The position numbers were made by a program, and so were the translations under genes. Shown one piece after another: positions 37,773-45,533 of a stretch of DNA of 52,222 bases. Below the pieces are notes generated by a model, which was not told the origin of the DNA, searched no databases, and was given only the letters and a program-made list of their open reading frames with translations. Position 1 is the stretch's first letter; each line of letters begins with the position of its first letter. The stretch is from an uncultured Opitutia bacterium (lineage in GTDB: Bacteria; Verrucomicrobiota; Verrucomicrobiia; Opitutales; Opitutaceae): contig CAIRTK010000050.1 of assembly GCA_903881475.1 (NCBI GenBank), positions 1 to 52,222 on the forward strand, read 5' to 3'.

Positions 37773-39593
37773 TTAGTGAATGCTGAGCTCCACCGGCATC
37801 CGGGCGTAGACGCCCTGCGGGTCGTTAAAGGCCTGCAGCACCTTCAGCTCTTCCTGCAGGCGGTCCGCAATCTGGCCCACCAGGCCCGTGTGACCGAGGA
37901 CCTGGGAATTCGGCGAGATTCTGCCCAGGTACTCGCTGATCGCCTCCGCCAGCTCCTTTTTCTGCGGATATTCCACCAGCCGGTAATTCGTCCCCAGGCC
38001 GGCCTTCTCCGCGGCATATTTGACCGCGGCATCGAGCCCGCCGATTTCGTCGACCAGCCCGAGCTTCTGGGCTTCGGCGCCGGACCAGACGCGGCCCTGG
38101 GCGATCTCCTGCACGAACTCGAGCTTGAGGTGCCGGGAGTCGGCCACCTTCGCGGTGAACTGCTCGTAGATCCAGTCCACCATGCGCTGCAGCACGGCCA
38201 GTTCCTCGTCGGTCTTGGGCCGCGTGATGGTCAGGGAGCCGGCGAATTTCCCGGTCTTCACGCTATCAAAGGTCACGCCGAAATCGTTCGCCAGTTTCTT
38301 CACGTCGAACTGCATGCCGAACACCCCGATGGAGCCCGTGATGGTCGTCGGCTCGGCGAAGATGCGGTCGCCATAGGTCGAGATCCAGTAGCCGCCGGAG
38401 GCGGCGTAGCTCCCCATCGACACGATGACCGGCTTCACCTTGCGGGCCAGCCGTAGCTCCCGCTGGATCACTTCCGAGGCGGACGCGCTCCCACCCGGGC
38501 TGTTCACCCGCAGCACGATTGCCTTGATGCTGTCGTCCTGCCGCAGGCTGCGCACTTCGCGCGAAAATTTGTCCCCGCCAATTTCGCCCGGCTGGCCGTC
38601 ACCGTCCACAATGCTGCCCTCGGCATAGACCAGCGCGATCCGCCCGCCCTGCCCCATGGTCAGCCCGCTCAGCGCCGACGCCGGTCGGTCGACGGCCGTC
38701 CGCGCATAGCTGGCCAGGGTGATTTGCTTGAATGTTTCCTTTGCGCCCTGGCGGCCGGTCCGGGCCTTCAGGTCGTCGAGGATCTCGTCGCGATAGGCGA
38801 TGCGGTCAACCAGCTTGGCCGCCTTGGCCGCTTCGGGACGGATCAACCCCTCGGCGTCCACGGTCGCCTGGACGGCCCCCGGCGTGATCCCGCGGCTCTT
38901 GGCGATGTCGCCCACAAGGCTCCCCCAGATGTCGCTGAGCAGCTTCTGGACTTCCTCGCGATTCTCCGGGCTCATTTCCTTGCGGACGAAGGGTTCGACA
39001 TAGGATTTGTACTTGCCGACGCGCGTGACTTGCACGCCGATGCCGTATTTTTCAAAGGCCCCGGCGAAAAACACCGGCTCGCTCGCCAAGCCCGGGAGCA
39101 GGATCATGCCATAGGGATCGATGACGACTTCATCAGCCACGGACGCGAGGTAGTAGTCCTTGGGCTGGGCAAAGGTCAGGTACGCCAGCACCGGTTTGCC
39201 GGCGGCCTTGAAATCGGCGAGCGCAGTGCGGACTTCCCGCAGTGCGGCGAAGCCCGTGCCGTACCCGGACGGGGAAAGCGCGCCCTTGAGGAGCACTCCG
39301 GTGATGCGCTTGTCCTTGGCGGCGGCGTGCAGGGCTCGCGTGACGATCCGCAGCTGGAGTGTCTCGACGCGCTCACCGGTAAAGAGGCTGAGGTCCACCA
39401 GTGGCGGGCTGTCGGTGATGTTGGCGTCCAGGTCAAAAACCAGGTACGAACCCTGCTCCACCGTTTCGATCTTCTGCTTGCCGCTCATCGCCGCGATCGC
39501 ACCGATGAAGCCGATAAACAGGAGCCCTCCGCCCACCGTAAAAATGATCAGGGCCACCAGCGCACCCAGCATCGAGGTGAAAAAATTCTTCAT
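37773..39593 (-). CDS. sppA: Signal peptide peptidase SppA (long, two-domain type)
   Basis: The 606-residue protein has an N-terminal membrane anchor (LGALVALIIFTVGGGLLFIG) and two tandem ClpP/crotonase-like domains. The Lys general base is probably Lys196 in GKYKSYVEPF, and the Ser nucleophile is Ser399 in MGSYAASGGYWI. This split arrangement, Lys in the first half and Ser in the second, is that of E. coli SppA. It cleaves remnant signal peptides in the membrane. ATG 39593 is chosen because it begins the membrane anchor; a longer in-frame extension opposite the next gene is rejected. Confidence 0.94.
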   Translation of the reverse strand: MKNFFTSMLGALVALIIFTVGGGLLFIGFIGAIAAMSGKQKIETVEQGSYLVFDLDANITDSPPLVDLSLFTGERVETLQLRIVTRALHAAAKDKRITGVLLKGALSPSGYGTGFAALREVRTALADFKAAGKPVLAYLTFAQPKDYYLASVADEVVIDPYGMILLPGLASEPVFFAGAFEKYGIGVQVTRVGKYKSYVEPFVRKEMSPENREEVQKLLSDIWGSLVGDIAKSRGITPGAVQATVDAEGLIRPEAAKAAKLVDRIAYRDEILDDLKARTGRQGAKETFKQITLASYARTAVDRPASALSGLTMGQGGRIALVYAEGSIVDGDGQPGEIGGDKFSREVRSLRQDDSIKAIVLRVNSPGGSASASEVIQRELRLARKVKPVIVSMGSYAASGGYWISTYGDRIFAEPTTITGSIGVFGMQFDVKKLANDFGVTFDSVKTGKFAGSLTITRPKTDEELAVLQRMVDWIYEQFTAKVADSRHLKLEFVQEIAQGRVWSGAEAQKLGLVDEIGGLDAAVKYAAEKAGLGTNYRLVEYPQKKELAEAISEYLGRISPNSQVLGHTGLVGQIADRLQEELKVLQAFNDPQGVYARMPVELSIH

Positions 39594-39752
39594 ATGTCCG
39601 CGGAAGCTAGCCGCTTTCACCCGTTCCTCCAGTCGAAACGCGTCAAACGGTCCTAAAGCGGGTCCGGCGGTGTCCGATAAATGACTGATTCGTGACCTGG
39701 GGACTGCAGGAACGGGTTGCCGTCTCGCTCCGACCTCCACTACCTTATCCCC

Positions 39753-41246
39753 ATGGGCGAACAAAAGAATCTGCTTACGACCAACCGGAAGGCGCTCACG
39801 ATCAACCTCGACGAGCCCAAGTACGGGACGTTTGCCGAGATCGGCGCCGGTCAGGAGGTCGCCCGGGTCTTTTTCCAGGCCGGCGGCGCCTCGGGCACCG
39901 TGGCCAAGACGATCTCCGCGTATGACATGGCGTTCAGCGACGCCATCTACGGCAAGGCCCCGCGCTACGTCTCGCGCGAGCGCCTCGGCCTGATGCTCGA
40001 CCACGAGTACCAGCTCCTGCTGGAGCGGCTGGCCGCCACGCGCGGCGACCGCACCACCTTCTTCGTCTTCGCCGACACCGTGGCCGCCCGGAATTTCCTC
40101 GGCACCAACGAGGCCCACGGCTGGATGGGCATCCGCTTTCAGCTCGAGCCCGGCGGCCCGCCCAGCGAGATCGTGCTGCACGTGCGCATGTGGGACAAGG
40201 AGAACGTTCTCCAGCAGGAGGCCCTCGGCATCGTCGGCACCAACCTCATCTACGGCGCGTTCTATTACCGTGACGACCCGAAGAAGTTCACAGAGTCACT
40301 GCTCGACAACCTCAGCTCCGACCGCATCGAGGTCGACATGCTCCGGTTCAGTGGGCCCGCGTTCAAGAACGTGGACAACCGTCTCATGTCCCTGCACCTC
40401 GTGCAGTTCGGCCTGACCAACGCCGTCATGTTCGGCGAGAACGGCGAGGTGCTCCAGCCGTCCGAGGTCCTTCACCACAAGGCCATCCTCGTCGAGCGCG
40501 GCAGCTTCCGGCCCGTCACCCATGTCAACGTCGACATGCTCAACTGCGCCACCGCGCAGTTCGTCCAGGAGCCGCTCGTCAAGGGCAAGTCCGTGGTCGT
40601 GCTCATGGAGATCACCATGAACAACCTCCTCGCCGCTGGCGAACTCGACCCGCAGGACTTCCTGTCGCGCGTCGACCTGCTCGGGGACATCGGCTTCACC
40701 GTCCTTATCTCGAATTACTCCGAGTATTTCCGCCTCACCTCCTATTTCCGCCGCTATACGAAGGAGATGATCGGCGTCGCCATGGGCATCAACAACCTCC
40801 TCGAGATCTTCAACGAAAAATACTATGAGAACCTCGAGGGCGGCATCCTCGAGTCCTTCGGCCGCCTCTTCCGGAATTCCGTCCGCCTCTACATCTACCC
40901 GATGCGCCAGGAGGCCTACGACCATTACCTCTCCACCGGTCAGACCAACGTCCCGCCAGGCGCCGCCGCTCAGGCCCGGTCCTTCGCCGCGGGCGTCCTG
41001 ATCAACGCCAAGAACGTCCAGGTCGTCGATCACCTGCGGAACCTCTACAATCACCTGCTCGAGAACCACTACATCGACTGCATCGTCGGCTTCGATCCCA
41101 CCATCCTCCATATTTTTTCCCGCGACGTCCTCCGCCGCATCAAGGAAAACGATCCCACCTGGGAGCAGATGGTCCCCGACTCCGTCGCGGTCGCGATCAA
41201 GAAGCGCGTCCTCTTCGGCTACACGCCCGCCGGCGCCGCGAAGTAA
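39753..41246 (+). CDS. Conserved cytosolic protein of unknown function
   Basis: The 497-residue protein begins LTINLDEPKYGTFAEIGAGQ and continues EVARVFFQAGGASGTVAKTI and SAYDMAFSDAIYG. It has a central region with HVRMWDKENVLQQEALGIVG, and a later GVAMGINNLLEIFNEKYYEN. No signal peptide or membrane segments are seen. I recall similar proteins in other bacteria under conflicting names (a nucleotidyltransferase, even a TonB receptor), but no motif here supports either. It is divergent from sppA. ATG 39753 is preferred to an ATG 12 codons upstream because conservation seems to start after it. Confidence 0.75.
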   Translation: MGEQKNLLTTNRKALTINLDEPKYGTFAEIGAGQEVARVFFQAGGASGTVAKTISAYDMAFSDAIYGKAPRYVSRERLGLMLDHEYQLLLERLAATRGDRTTFFVFADTVAARNFLGTNEAHGWMGIRFQLEPGGPPSEIVLHVRMWDKENVLQQEALGIVGTNLIYGAFYYRDDPKKFTESLLDNLSSDRIEVDMLRFSGPAFKNVDNRLMSLHLVQFGLTNAVMFGENGEVLQPSEVLHHKAILVERGSFRPVTHVNVDMLNCATAQFVQEPLVKGKSVVVLMEITMNNLLAAGELDPQDFLSRVDLLGDIGFTVLISNYSEYFRLTSYFRRYTKEMIGVAMGINNLLEIFNEKYYENLEGGILESFGRLFRNSVRLYIYPMRQEAYDHYLSTGQTNVPPGAAAQARSFAAGVLINAKNVQVVDHLRNLYNHLLENHYIDCIVGFDPTILHIFSRDVLRRIKENDPTWEQMVPDSVAVAIKKRVLFGYTPAGAAK

Positions 41247-41273
41247 ACCGTCGGGGTTCAGCTGGAGTAATCT

Positions 41274-41329
41274 GGAACTCAGGAACTCTGGAAAACTCAG
41301 TCAGGCTCGTTCCAGCCTTCCTGAGTTCC
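41274..41329. repeat. Two-tier inverted repeat downstream of the 39753-41246 gene
   Basis: GGAACTCAGGAA (41274-41285) pairs perfectly with TTCCTGAGTTCC (41318-41329). Inside, CTGGAA (41288-41293) pairs with TTCCAG (41310-41315). The result is a long hairpin 28 bases after a stop codon and about 50 bases before dapF. It could be a REP-like element, a terminator (CATAAAATCTT follows) or both. The adjoining CTTCGTGTCTTCCGCGGG resembles a short degenerate interspersed repeat. Confidence 0.65.
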
Positions 41330-41381
41330 CCATAAAATCTTCGTGTCTTCCGCGGGCCCCGTGGTTCATTCGATTTACCCC

Positions 41382-42236
41382 ATGCGTTTTTATAAATATC
41401 ACGCCCTCGGCAATGACTACATTGTCCTGAATCCCGCTGATTTCCCCGCCTGGAAGCCCGCGCCCACCGTCGACCAGATCCGCGTCGTCTGTCACCGCAA
41501 TTTCGGCGTCGGCTCCGACGGCATCCTCTGGGGCCCGCTGCCGTCCCGGTCGAGCGAGTTCGGCCTGCGCATCTTCAATCCCGACGGCTCCGAGGCCGAG
41601 AAATCCGGCAACGGGCTCCGGATTTTCTCCCGGTTTCTCCGGGACCAGGGCCTGGTGAAGGCCCCGGTCTTCACCATCGAGACCCCCGGGGGAAACGTGC
41701 GGACCGAGATCAAGGAGCACGGCCAGCTTCTCACCATCGACATGGGGTGCGTGAGCTTTGACAGCGCGGAGATCCCGGTCCCCGGCGCCCCGCGCGAAGT
41801 CATTGCTGAGACGATCCGGATCCAGGACCGCGATTTTACCTTCAGCGCCGCGACCATCGGCAATCCGCACTGCGTGATTGTCCTGCCGGAAATCTCCGAG
41901 GCCCTCGCCCGCCGCTACGGCCCCGACCTCGAGGTCCATCCGAATTTTCCGCGCAAGACCAACGTCCAGTTCCTGAAGGTCATCGACCGCAATAATGTCC
42001 GGATCGAGATCTGGGAGCGTGGCGCCGGCTACACCCTCGCTTCGGGCAGCAGCTCCAGCGCGTCCGCCGCCGTCGCCCACCGCCTCGGCCTGGTGGACCG
42101 CAATGTCACGGTCCATATGCCTGGCGGAAAAATCGGCATTGAAATCGGCGACGGCTACTCGATCCGTATGACCGGCACCGTGAACAAGGTCGCGGAGGGT
42201 ACGATGTATCCGGAATTATTCCTGGTCAAAGTATAG
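41382..42236 (+). CDS. dapF: Diaminopimelate epimerase homologue with Ser in place of both catalytic Cys
   Basis: The 284-residue protein has the two-lobed DapF fold with MRFYKYHALGNDYIV, HRNFGVGSDGILW, IFNPDGSEAE, ATIGNPHCVI and TNVQFLKV. DapF normally uses two Cys, in MCGNG and TLACGTG. Here the first motif reads EKSGNGLRIF (Ser75) and the second TLASGSSSSA (Ser221), so both bases are Ser. The overall fold and substrate-site residues are otherwise preserved. It may still epimerise LL-DAP to meso-DAP by a modified mechanism, or act on another amino acid. ATG 41382 begins the conserved N-terminus. Confidence 0.85.
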   Translation: MRFYKYHALGNDYIVLNPADFPAWKPAPTVDQIRVVCHRNFGVGSDGILWGPLPSRSSEFGLRIFNPDGSEAEKSGNGLRIFSRFLRDQGLVKAPVFTIETPGGNVRTEIKEHGQLLTIDMGCVSFDSAEIPVPGAPREVIAETIRIQDRDFTFSAATIGNPHCVIVLPEISEALARRYGPDLEVHPNFPRKTNVQFLKVIDRNNVRIEIWERGAGYTLASGSSSSASAAVAHRLGLVDRNVTVHMPGGKIGIEIGDGYSIRMTGTVNKVAEGTMYPELFLVKV

Positions 42237-42307
42237 GCCGCCCATCCCGGTCCGCGCCTTCCCTTCTCCGGGTTTCTTTCTCGCTTATCCCGCGCCCGCG
42301 GCGCGTG

Positions 42308-43045
42308 TCACCGGTCGGCATACCAATAGGCCCAGACCATCTTGCGCGCGGCGCCGCGGGCGAAGCACAGCTTGAACGGCACACCGAGCATGATCCGGAA
42401 ATAGTGCCAGTCGCCGTGACGGTCGAACTTACGCGTGGACGTCATTGCCCGCGCCGTCGGCAGCCGCCGGAACCGCCCGCCGTGTTTCCGTCCATGCCGC
42501 TTTAGGCGCCACATGAAATCCACGTCCTCCGCCACCAGCATCTGCTCCCGGTAGCCGCCCACCGCGGCAAAATCTCCGCGCCGGCAGAACACCACCCCGG
42601 TGTCGACGCCCAGCAGCCGCGTCGCCGGCACCATCACCAGCCAAGTAGCCGCGATGCCCGCCGACATCCGCTCCATCCAGACTCCCGAGGCACCCACCGC
42701 GCAGCGCCCCGTCCGCATGACCTGCTCGATCTCGTTGAACGTCTCGGGATGCAAAATCGAATCGGCGTCGATGAAGCACAGGATTTCGCCGCGCGCCGCC
42801 CCTGCCGCGCCGTTGCGCGCCGCGGCAATCGCCCGCTTCGCCACGTCCACCACCAGGCAGCCCCGCGCCCGCGCAATCTCCGCCGTCGCATCCGTCGAGG
42901 CATTGTTGCCCACGATCACCTCGATCGCCTGCGGATCGTCCCCATGCCGCGCGCGCGCCACGTCGATGCTGTCCAGCAGCCGCGGCAGCAGCCGGGCCTC
43001 ATTGTAGGCTGGTATGATGACGGAAAAGAGCGGGAAAGTCGGCAC
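42308..43045 (-). CDS. Family 2 glycosyltransferase
   Basis: The product has 245 residues and a GT-A fold: SVIIPAYNEARLLPRLLDSI, the nucleotide-binding VGNNASTDATAEIA, the DxD-type metal motif CFIDADSILHPE, GVDTGVVFCRRGDF and the acceptor-side AEDVDFMWRLKRHG. It probably transfers a sugar from a nucleotide donor; the product is unknown. No membrane segment is obvious. GTG 43045 is preferred: an in-frame start 14 codons upstream would read into a purine-rich repeat. Confidence 0.88.
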   Translation of the reverse strand: MPTFPLFSVIIPAYNEARLLPRLLDSIDVARARHGDDPQAIEVIVGNNASTDATAEIARARGCLVVDVAKRAIAAARNGAAGAARGEILCFIDADSILHPETFNEIEQVMRTGRCAVGASGVWMERMSAGIAATWLVMVPATRLLGVDTGVVFCRRGDFAAVGGYREQMLVAEDVDFMWRLKRHGRKHGGRFRRLPTARAMTSTRKFDRHGDWHYFRIMLGVPFKLCFARGAARKMVWAYWYADR

Positions 43046-43057
43046 GGGGAGCGTGCC

Positions 43058-43117
43058 GAGGAGAAGGGAGCAGGAGGCAGGGAGCAAGCAAGACGCAGGG
43101 CGGGATTCCCTGCTCCC
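43058..43117. repeat. Purine/pyrimidine-armed repeat, copy 1
   Basis: GGGAGCAGG (43066-43074), within a longer purine run starting GAGGAGAAGGG, pairs with CCTGCTCCC (43109-43117). The sequence matches the arms of the repeats at 49046-49190 and 50477-50592. It lies just upstream of the glycosyltransferase start. Confidence 0.6.
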
Positions 43118-43138
43118 GCACTAGCGCGCCCACGCGCG

Positions 43139-43750
43139 TCAGTACTTCACCGAGCATCCATAGGGCTGCGTCGCAGCCTTCTCCACCGGCTTGCCCGCTT
43201 TCAGCGATGCCAGCGCCGCGGTCACATAGTTCGTGGCCCTGGCGATATCCTCCACCTTAGCCGAGCGGATGCTGTCAATCGCGCCATCGTAAACCAGCGT
43301 GCCCTCCGCGGTGATGATGAACAGGTGCGGGGTGGTCTTCGCGCTGTACAGGCGCCCGACCTTTCCGTCCTGATCTCGGAAATAGGCCGTCGGCGCCGCC
43401 CCCATTTTCAACGCCCATGCGGCCACTTGCGCCGGCGTAAAGTCGCCTTCCGCCCCCGGCCGGCCCGAATTGATCGAAAGCCAGATCACGCCGTCTGCTG
43501 TCGCCGCCTTCTGCAGGTTCGGGATGTTGCCGCTGCCATAGTGCTTCTGCACGAACGGGCACTCGGGATTCGTCCATTCCAGCACCACCGTCTTACCGCG
43601 GTAGTCCGACAGCTTGTGGACCCGGCCGGTGATGTCCGTGAGGGTAAAATCCGGCGCCGGCTGCCTGATGGCGACCGCCGCATTTGACGAACCGACCAAG
43701 CCAACCGCCAGCGCGGCGGCGAGAACGAGGAAACGAAGGGATGATTTCAT
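43139..43750 (-). CDS. Exported AhpC/TSA-type redoxin
   Basis: The 203-residue protein has a signal peptide (SLRFLVLAAALAVGLVGSSN). The redoxin domain starts IRQPAPDFTLTDITGRVHKL and has VVLEWTNPECPFVQKHYGSG, where the single Cys of PECPF is the candidate peroxidatic or thiol-active residue. It is not a CxxC motif. A second Cys lies near the C-terminus (PYGCSVKY). It is probably a periplasmic thiol peroxidase or redox protein. ATG 43750 gives the signal peptide. Confidence 0.85.
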   Translation of the reverse strand: MKSSLRFLVLAAALAVGLVGSSNAAVAIRQPAPDFTLTDITGRVHKLSDYRGKTVVLEWTNPECPFVQKHYGSGNIPNLQKAATADGVIWLSINSGRPGAEGDFTPAQVAAWALKMGAAPTAYFRDQDGKVGRLYSAKTTPHLFIITAEGTLVYDGAIDSIRSAKVEDIARATNYVTAALASLKAGKPVEKAATQPYGCSVKY

Positions 43751-43840
43751 GGGTGAGAGTCTTCTGTGAGACGCCCGAACAGTGGCCAAGGATTCATTCT
43801 TCGCCAGTCTCCAGCGCAGTATTGCAAGGACCCGATCCAC

Positions 43841-43920
43841 TTTAACCACGGATATCACGGATGCGGAATCCTGCGATCGGGTGGTTTTATCCGGATTGAT
43901 CCGTGTAATCCGCGGTTAAA
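43841..43920. repeat. Imperfect inverted repeat (ACCACGGAT/ATCCGYGGT type)
   Basis: The 22-base left arm (43841-43862; TTTAACCACGGAT then ATCACGGAT) and the right arm (43899-43920; ATCCGTGTAATCC then GCGGTTAAA) match at 19 of 22 positions as inverted copies, with a 36-base centre. It lies in the 277-base gap between the divergent redoxin and TPR-membrane genes. This kind of sequence recurs as a small dispersed palindrome in several bacterial phyla, as far as I recall. Confidence 0.75.
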
Positions 43921-44027
43921 AGCCTGCTCTCCGTTTCCTCCGTCCTTCCCATCGTCGCCGCCTCGCGATTCAATGTCTCCTTCCCGGTTGGTTTCGGTTT
44001 GCTGCCTCCATCGCCCCACGTAGGTTC

Positions 44028-45533
44028 ATGTTCGTGACTGGCTGGTTCGCCGATTTTTTCCGTCTTGTCTGGGGGCTGTCCTATTGGAACACACGCAAGT
44101 CATGGTTCCGCCTGCGGCGCGGACACGCGGCCTGCCCCTGCCAGAGCCCCAGTGATTCCGGCCGGCCACTCGAGACGCACTGCGATGCCGTCGTCCACTG
44201 GGCCAAAGCCCGGCGCTTCCAGCGCGTGTGCCCCTTGCTCGTCGAAACGCCTGGCGGCTGGCGGTGCTCCGCCCACACCGCCGATGTCCGCCCTTTCTGG
44301 GGCCGGGCCTTCGCCTACTATGGTGGCGCACTCGCCACATTGTACCTGATCGGAGCGATCGCCGCCTTCATCTTCCTGCGGATCGTCGGCTATCCCGTAA
44401 ACATCATCCAGGTCACCTGGCCGCCGTCCTGGCACCGTGTGGGTGAGGCCCGTGGCTGGTTCTTCCTCGATAAGGCGAGAAAAGCCTTCGCCTCCAACCG
44501 CACCGGCGAGGCCCTCCTCTACCTTTCCAATTCTTACGAGTTCGATCCCTCCAACTACGCCGCCGGCCTGACCCTCGCCAAGGCCCTCCAGTCCGGCCAG
44601 CCGGTGCCCTCCAACCGCATTTACGAGCGCCTGTTCCGCGAACATCCCGGCCAGCGCGAGACCACTGCCGAGGAATGGTTCCGGGCGCTGGTCGCCCGCG
44701 GGGACTTCACCGCGATTCAGTCCCTTGCACGCGACCGGATCCTGGACGGCACGCCCCATGCCTCCGTCTGGATGCGCGCCCTCGTCTTCGCCACGCGCCA
44801 ATCCCGGCGCGCGGATGAACTCCGCGACCTGCGCGATTCGCCCGTTCCCGCCGCGGCCGTCTGGCGGCCGCTGATCGAGACCGAGCTGCTGTTTCTCGGC
44901 GGGCAGGATGCCGGGGCGCGGGCCCGGCTGGACGGGACGGACTGGCGCCGGCTGCCGCCCTACGGGGTATACTATCAGGTCAGCCAGCTGATTGCCCTGG
45001 GCGATGTCTTCGCCGCGCTCGATCAGCTCGGCGTTGGCGCCGGACAGCTCGATTCCGAAACCCGCGTTGCGCTGCAGCTCTCCGCCTATGCCCGGCAGGG
45101 TGCCCGCCGGCCCCTCGATCAGCAGGTTGACCAGCTGCTGGGTTCCAAGCTTTCCCTCCCCGTCGTCAAGATCCTCTCCGCCCAGCTGATCCGGCAGCCC
45201 GATCCGGTCATCCTCGACCGGCTCTATGCCCGGCTGCAGCGGGAGCCCATCCCGTTCACCACCGACAGCGCCGGGATTTATTTCTCCCTCCTCTGTGCCG
45301 CGGGCGTGCAGGGCGACTGGATCAAGTTTCAGGACATCGGCCAGGTCATCAGCAACGGCGCCGGCCTGACGCCGCCCTTGTATGCCGCCGTCGAGGCCTT
45401 CTTTCGCGGCGAGTCGACCTCCAGCCGGGTCGTCTCCGTGCTGCCCGCGTTGCCCTTGCCCATCGAGGTCACGTATGCCCTGATCGAGCGCTACCCCGGC
45501 CCCCCCCCTGGCCCGCTGAAATCGAGCCCATGA
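44028..45533 (+). CDS. Membrane protein with Cys-rich N-terminus and TPR-like C-terminal region
   Basis: The product has 501 residues. The N-terminal 90 hold five Cys (36, 38, 52, 68, 80; ACPCQSPSDSG, THCDAVVHW, RVCPLL, WRCSAH) that could bind zinc. One strong membrane segment (about 97-120, ALATLYLIGAIAAFIFLRIV) is followed by a roughly 370-residue helical region with TPR character (FLDKARKAFASNRTGEALLY, LSNSYEFDPSNYAAGLTLAK). It is translationally coupled to the exosortase (ATGA overlap at 45530), which suggests a role in exosortase-dependent export or surface assembly. No known family is assigned. Confidence 0.75.
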   Translation: MFVTGWFADFFRLVWGLSYWNTRKSWFRLRRGHAACPCQSPSDSGRPLETHCDAVVHWAKARRFQRVCPLLVETPGGWRCSAHTADVRPFWGRAFAYYGGALATLYLIGAIAAFIFLRIVGYPVNIIQVTWPPSWHRVGEARGWFFLDKARKAFASNRTGEALLYLSNSYEFDPSNYAAGLTLAKALQSGQPVPSNRIYERLFREHPGQRETTAEEWFRALVARGDFTAIQSLARDRILDGTPHASVWMRALVFATRQSRRADELRDLRDSPVPAAAVWRPLIETELLFLGGQDAGARARLDGTDWRRLPPYGVYYQVSQLIALGDVFAALDQLGVGAGQLDSETRVALQLSAYARQGARRPLDQQVDQLLGSKLSLPVVKILSAQLIRQPDPVILDRLYARLQREPIPFTTDSAGIYFSLLCAAGVQGDWIKFQDIGQVISNGAGLTPPLYAAVEAFFRGESTSSRVVSVLPALPLPIEVTYALIERYPGPPPGPLKSSP

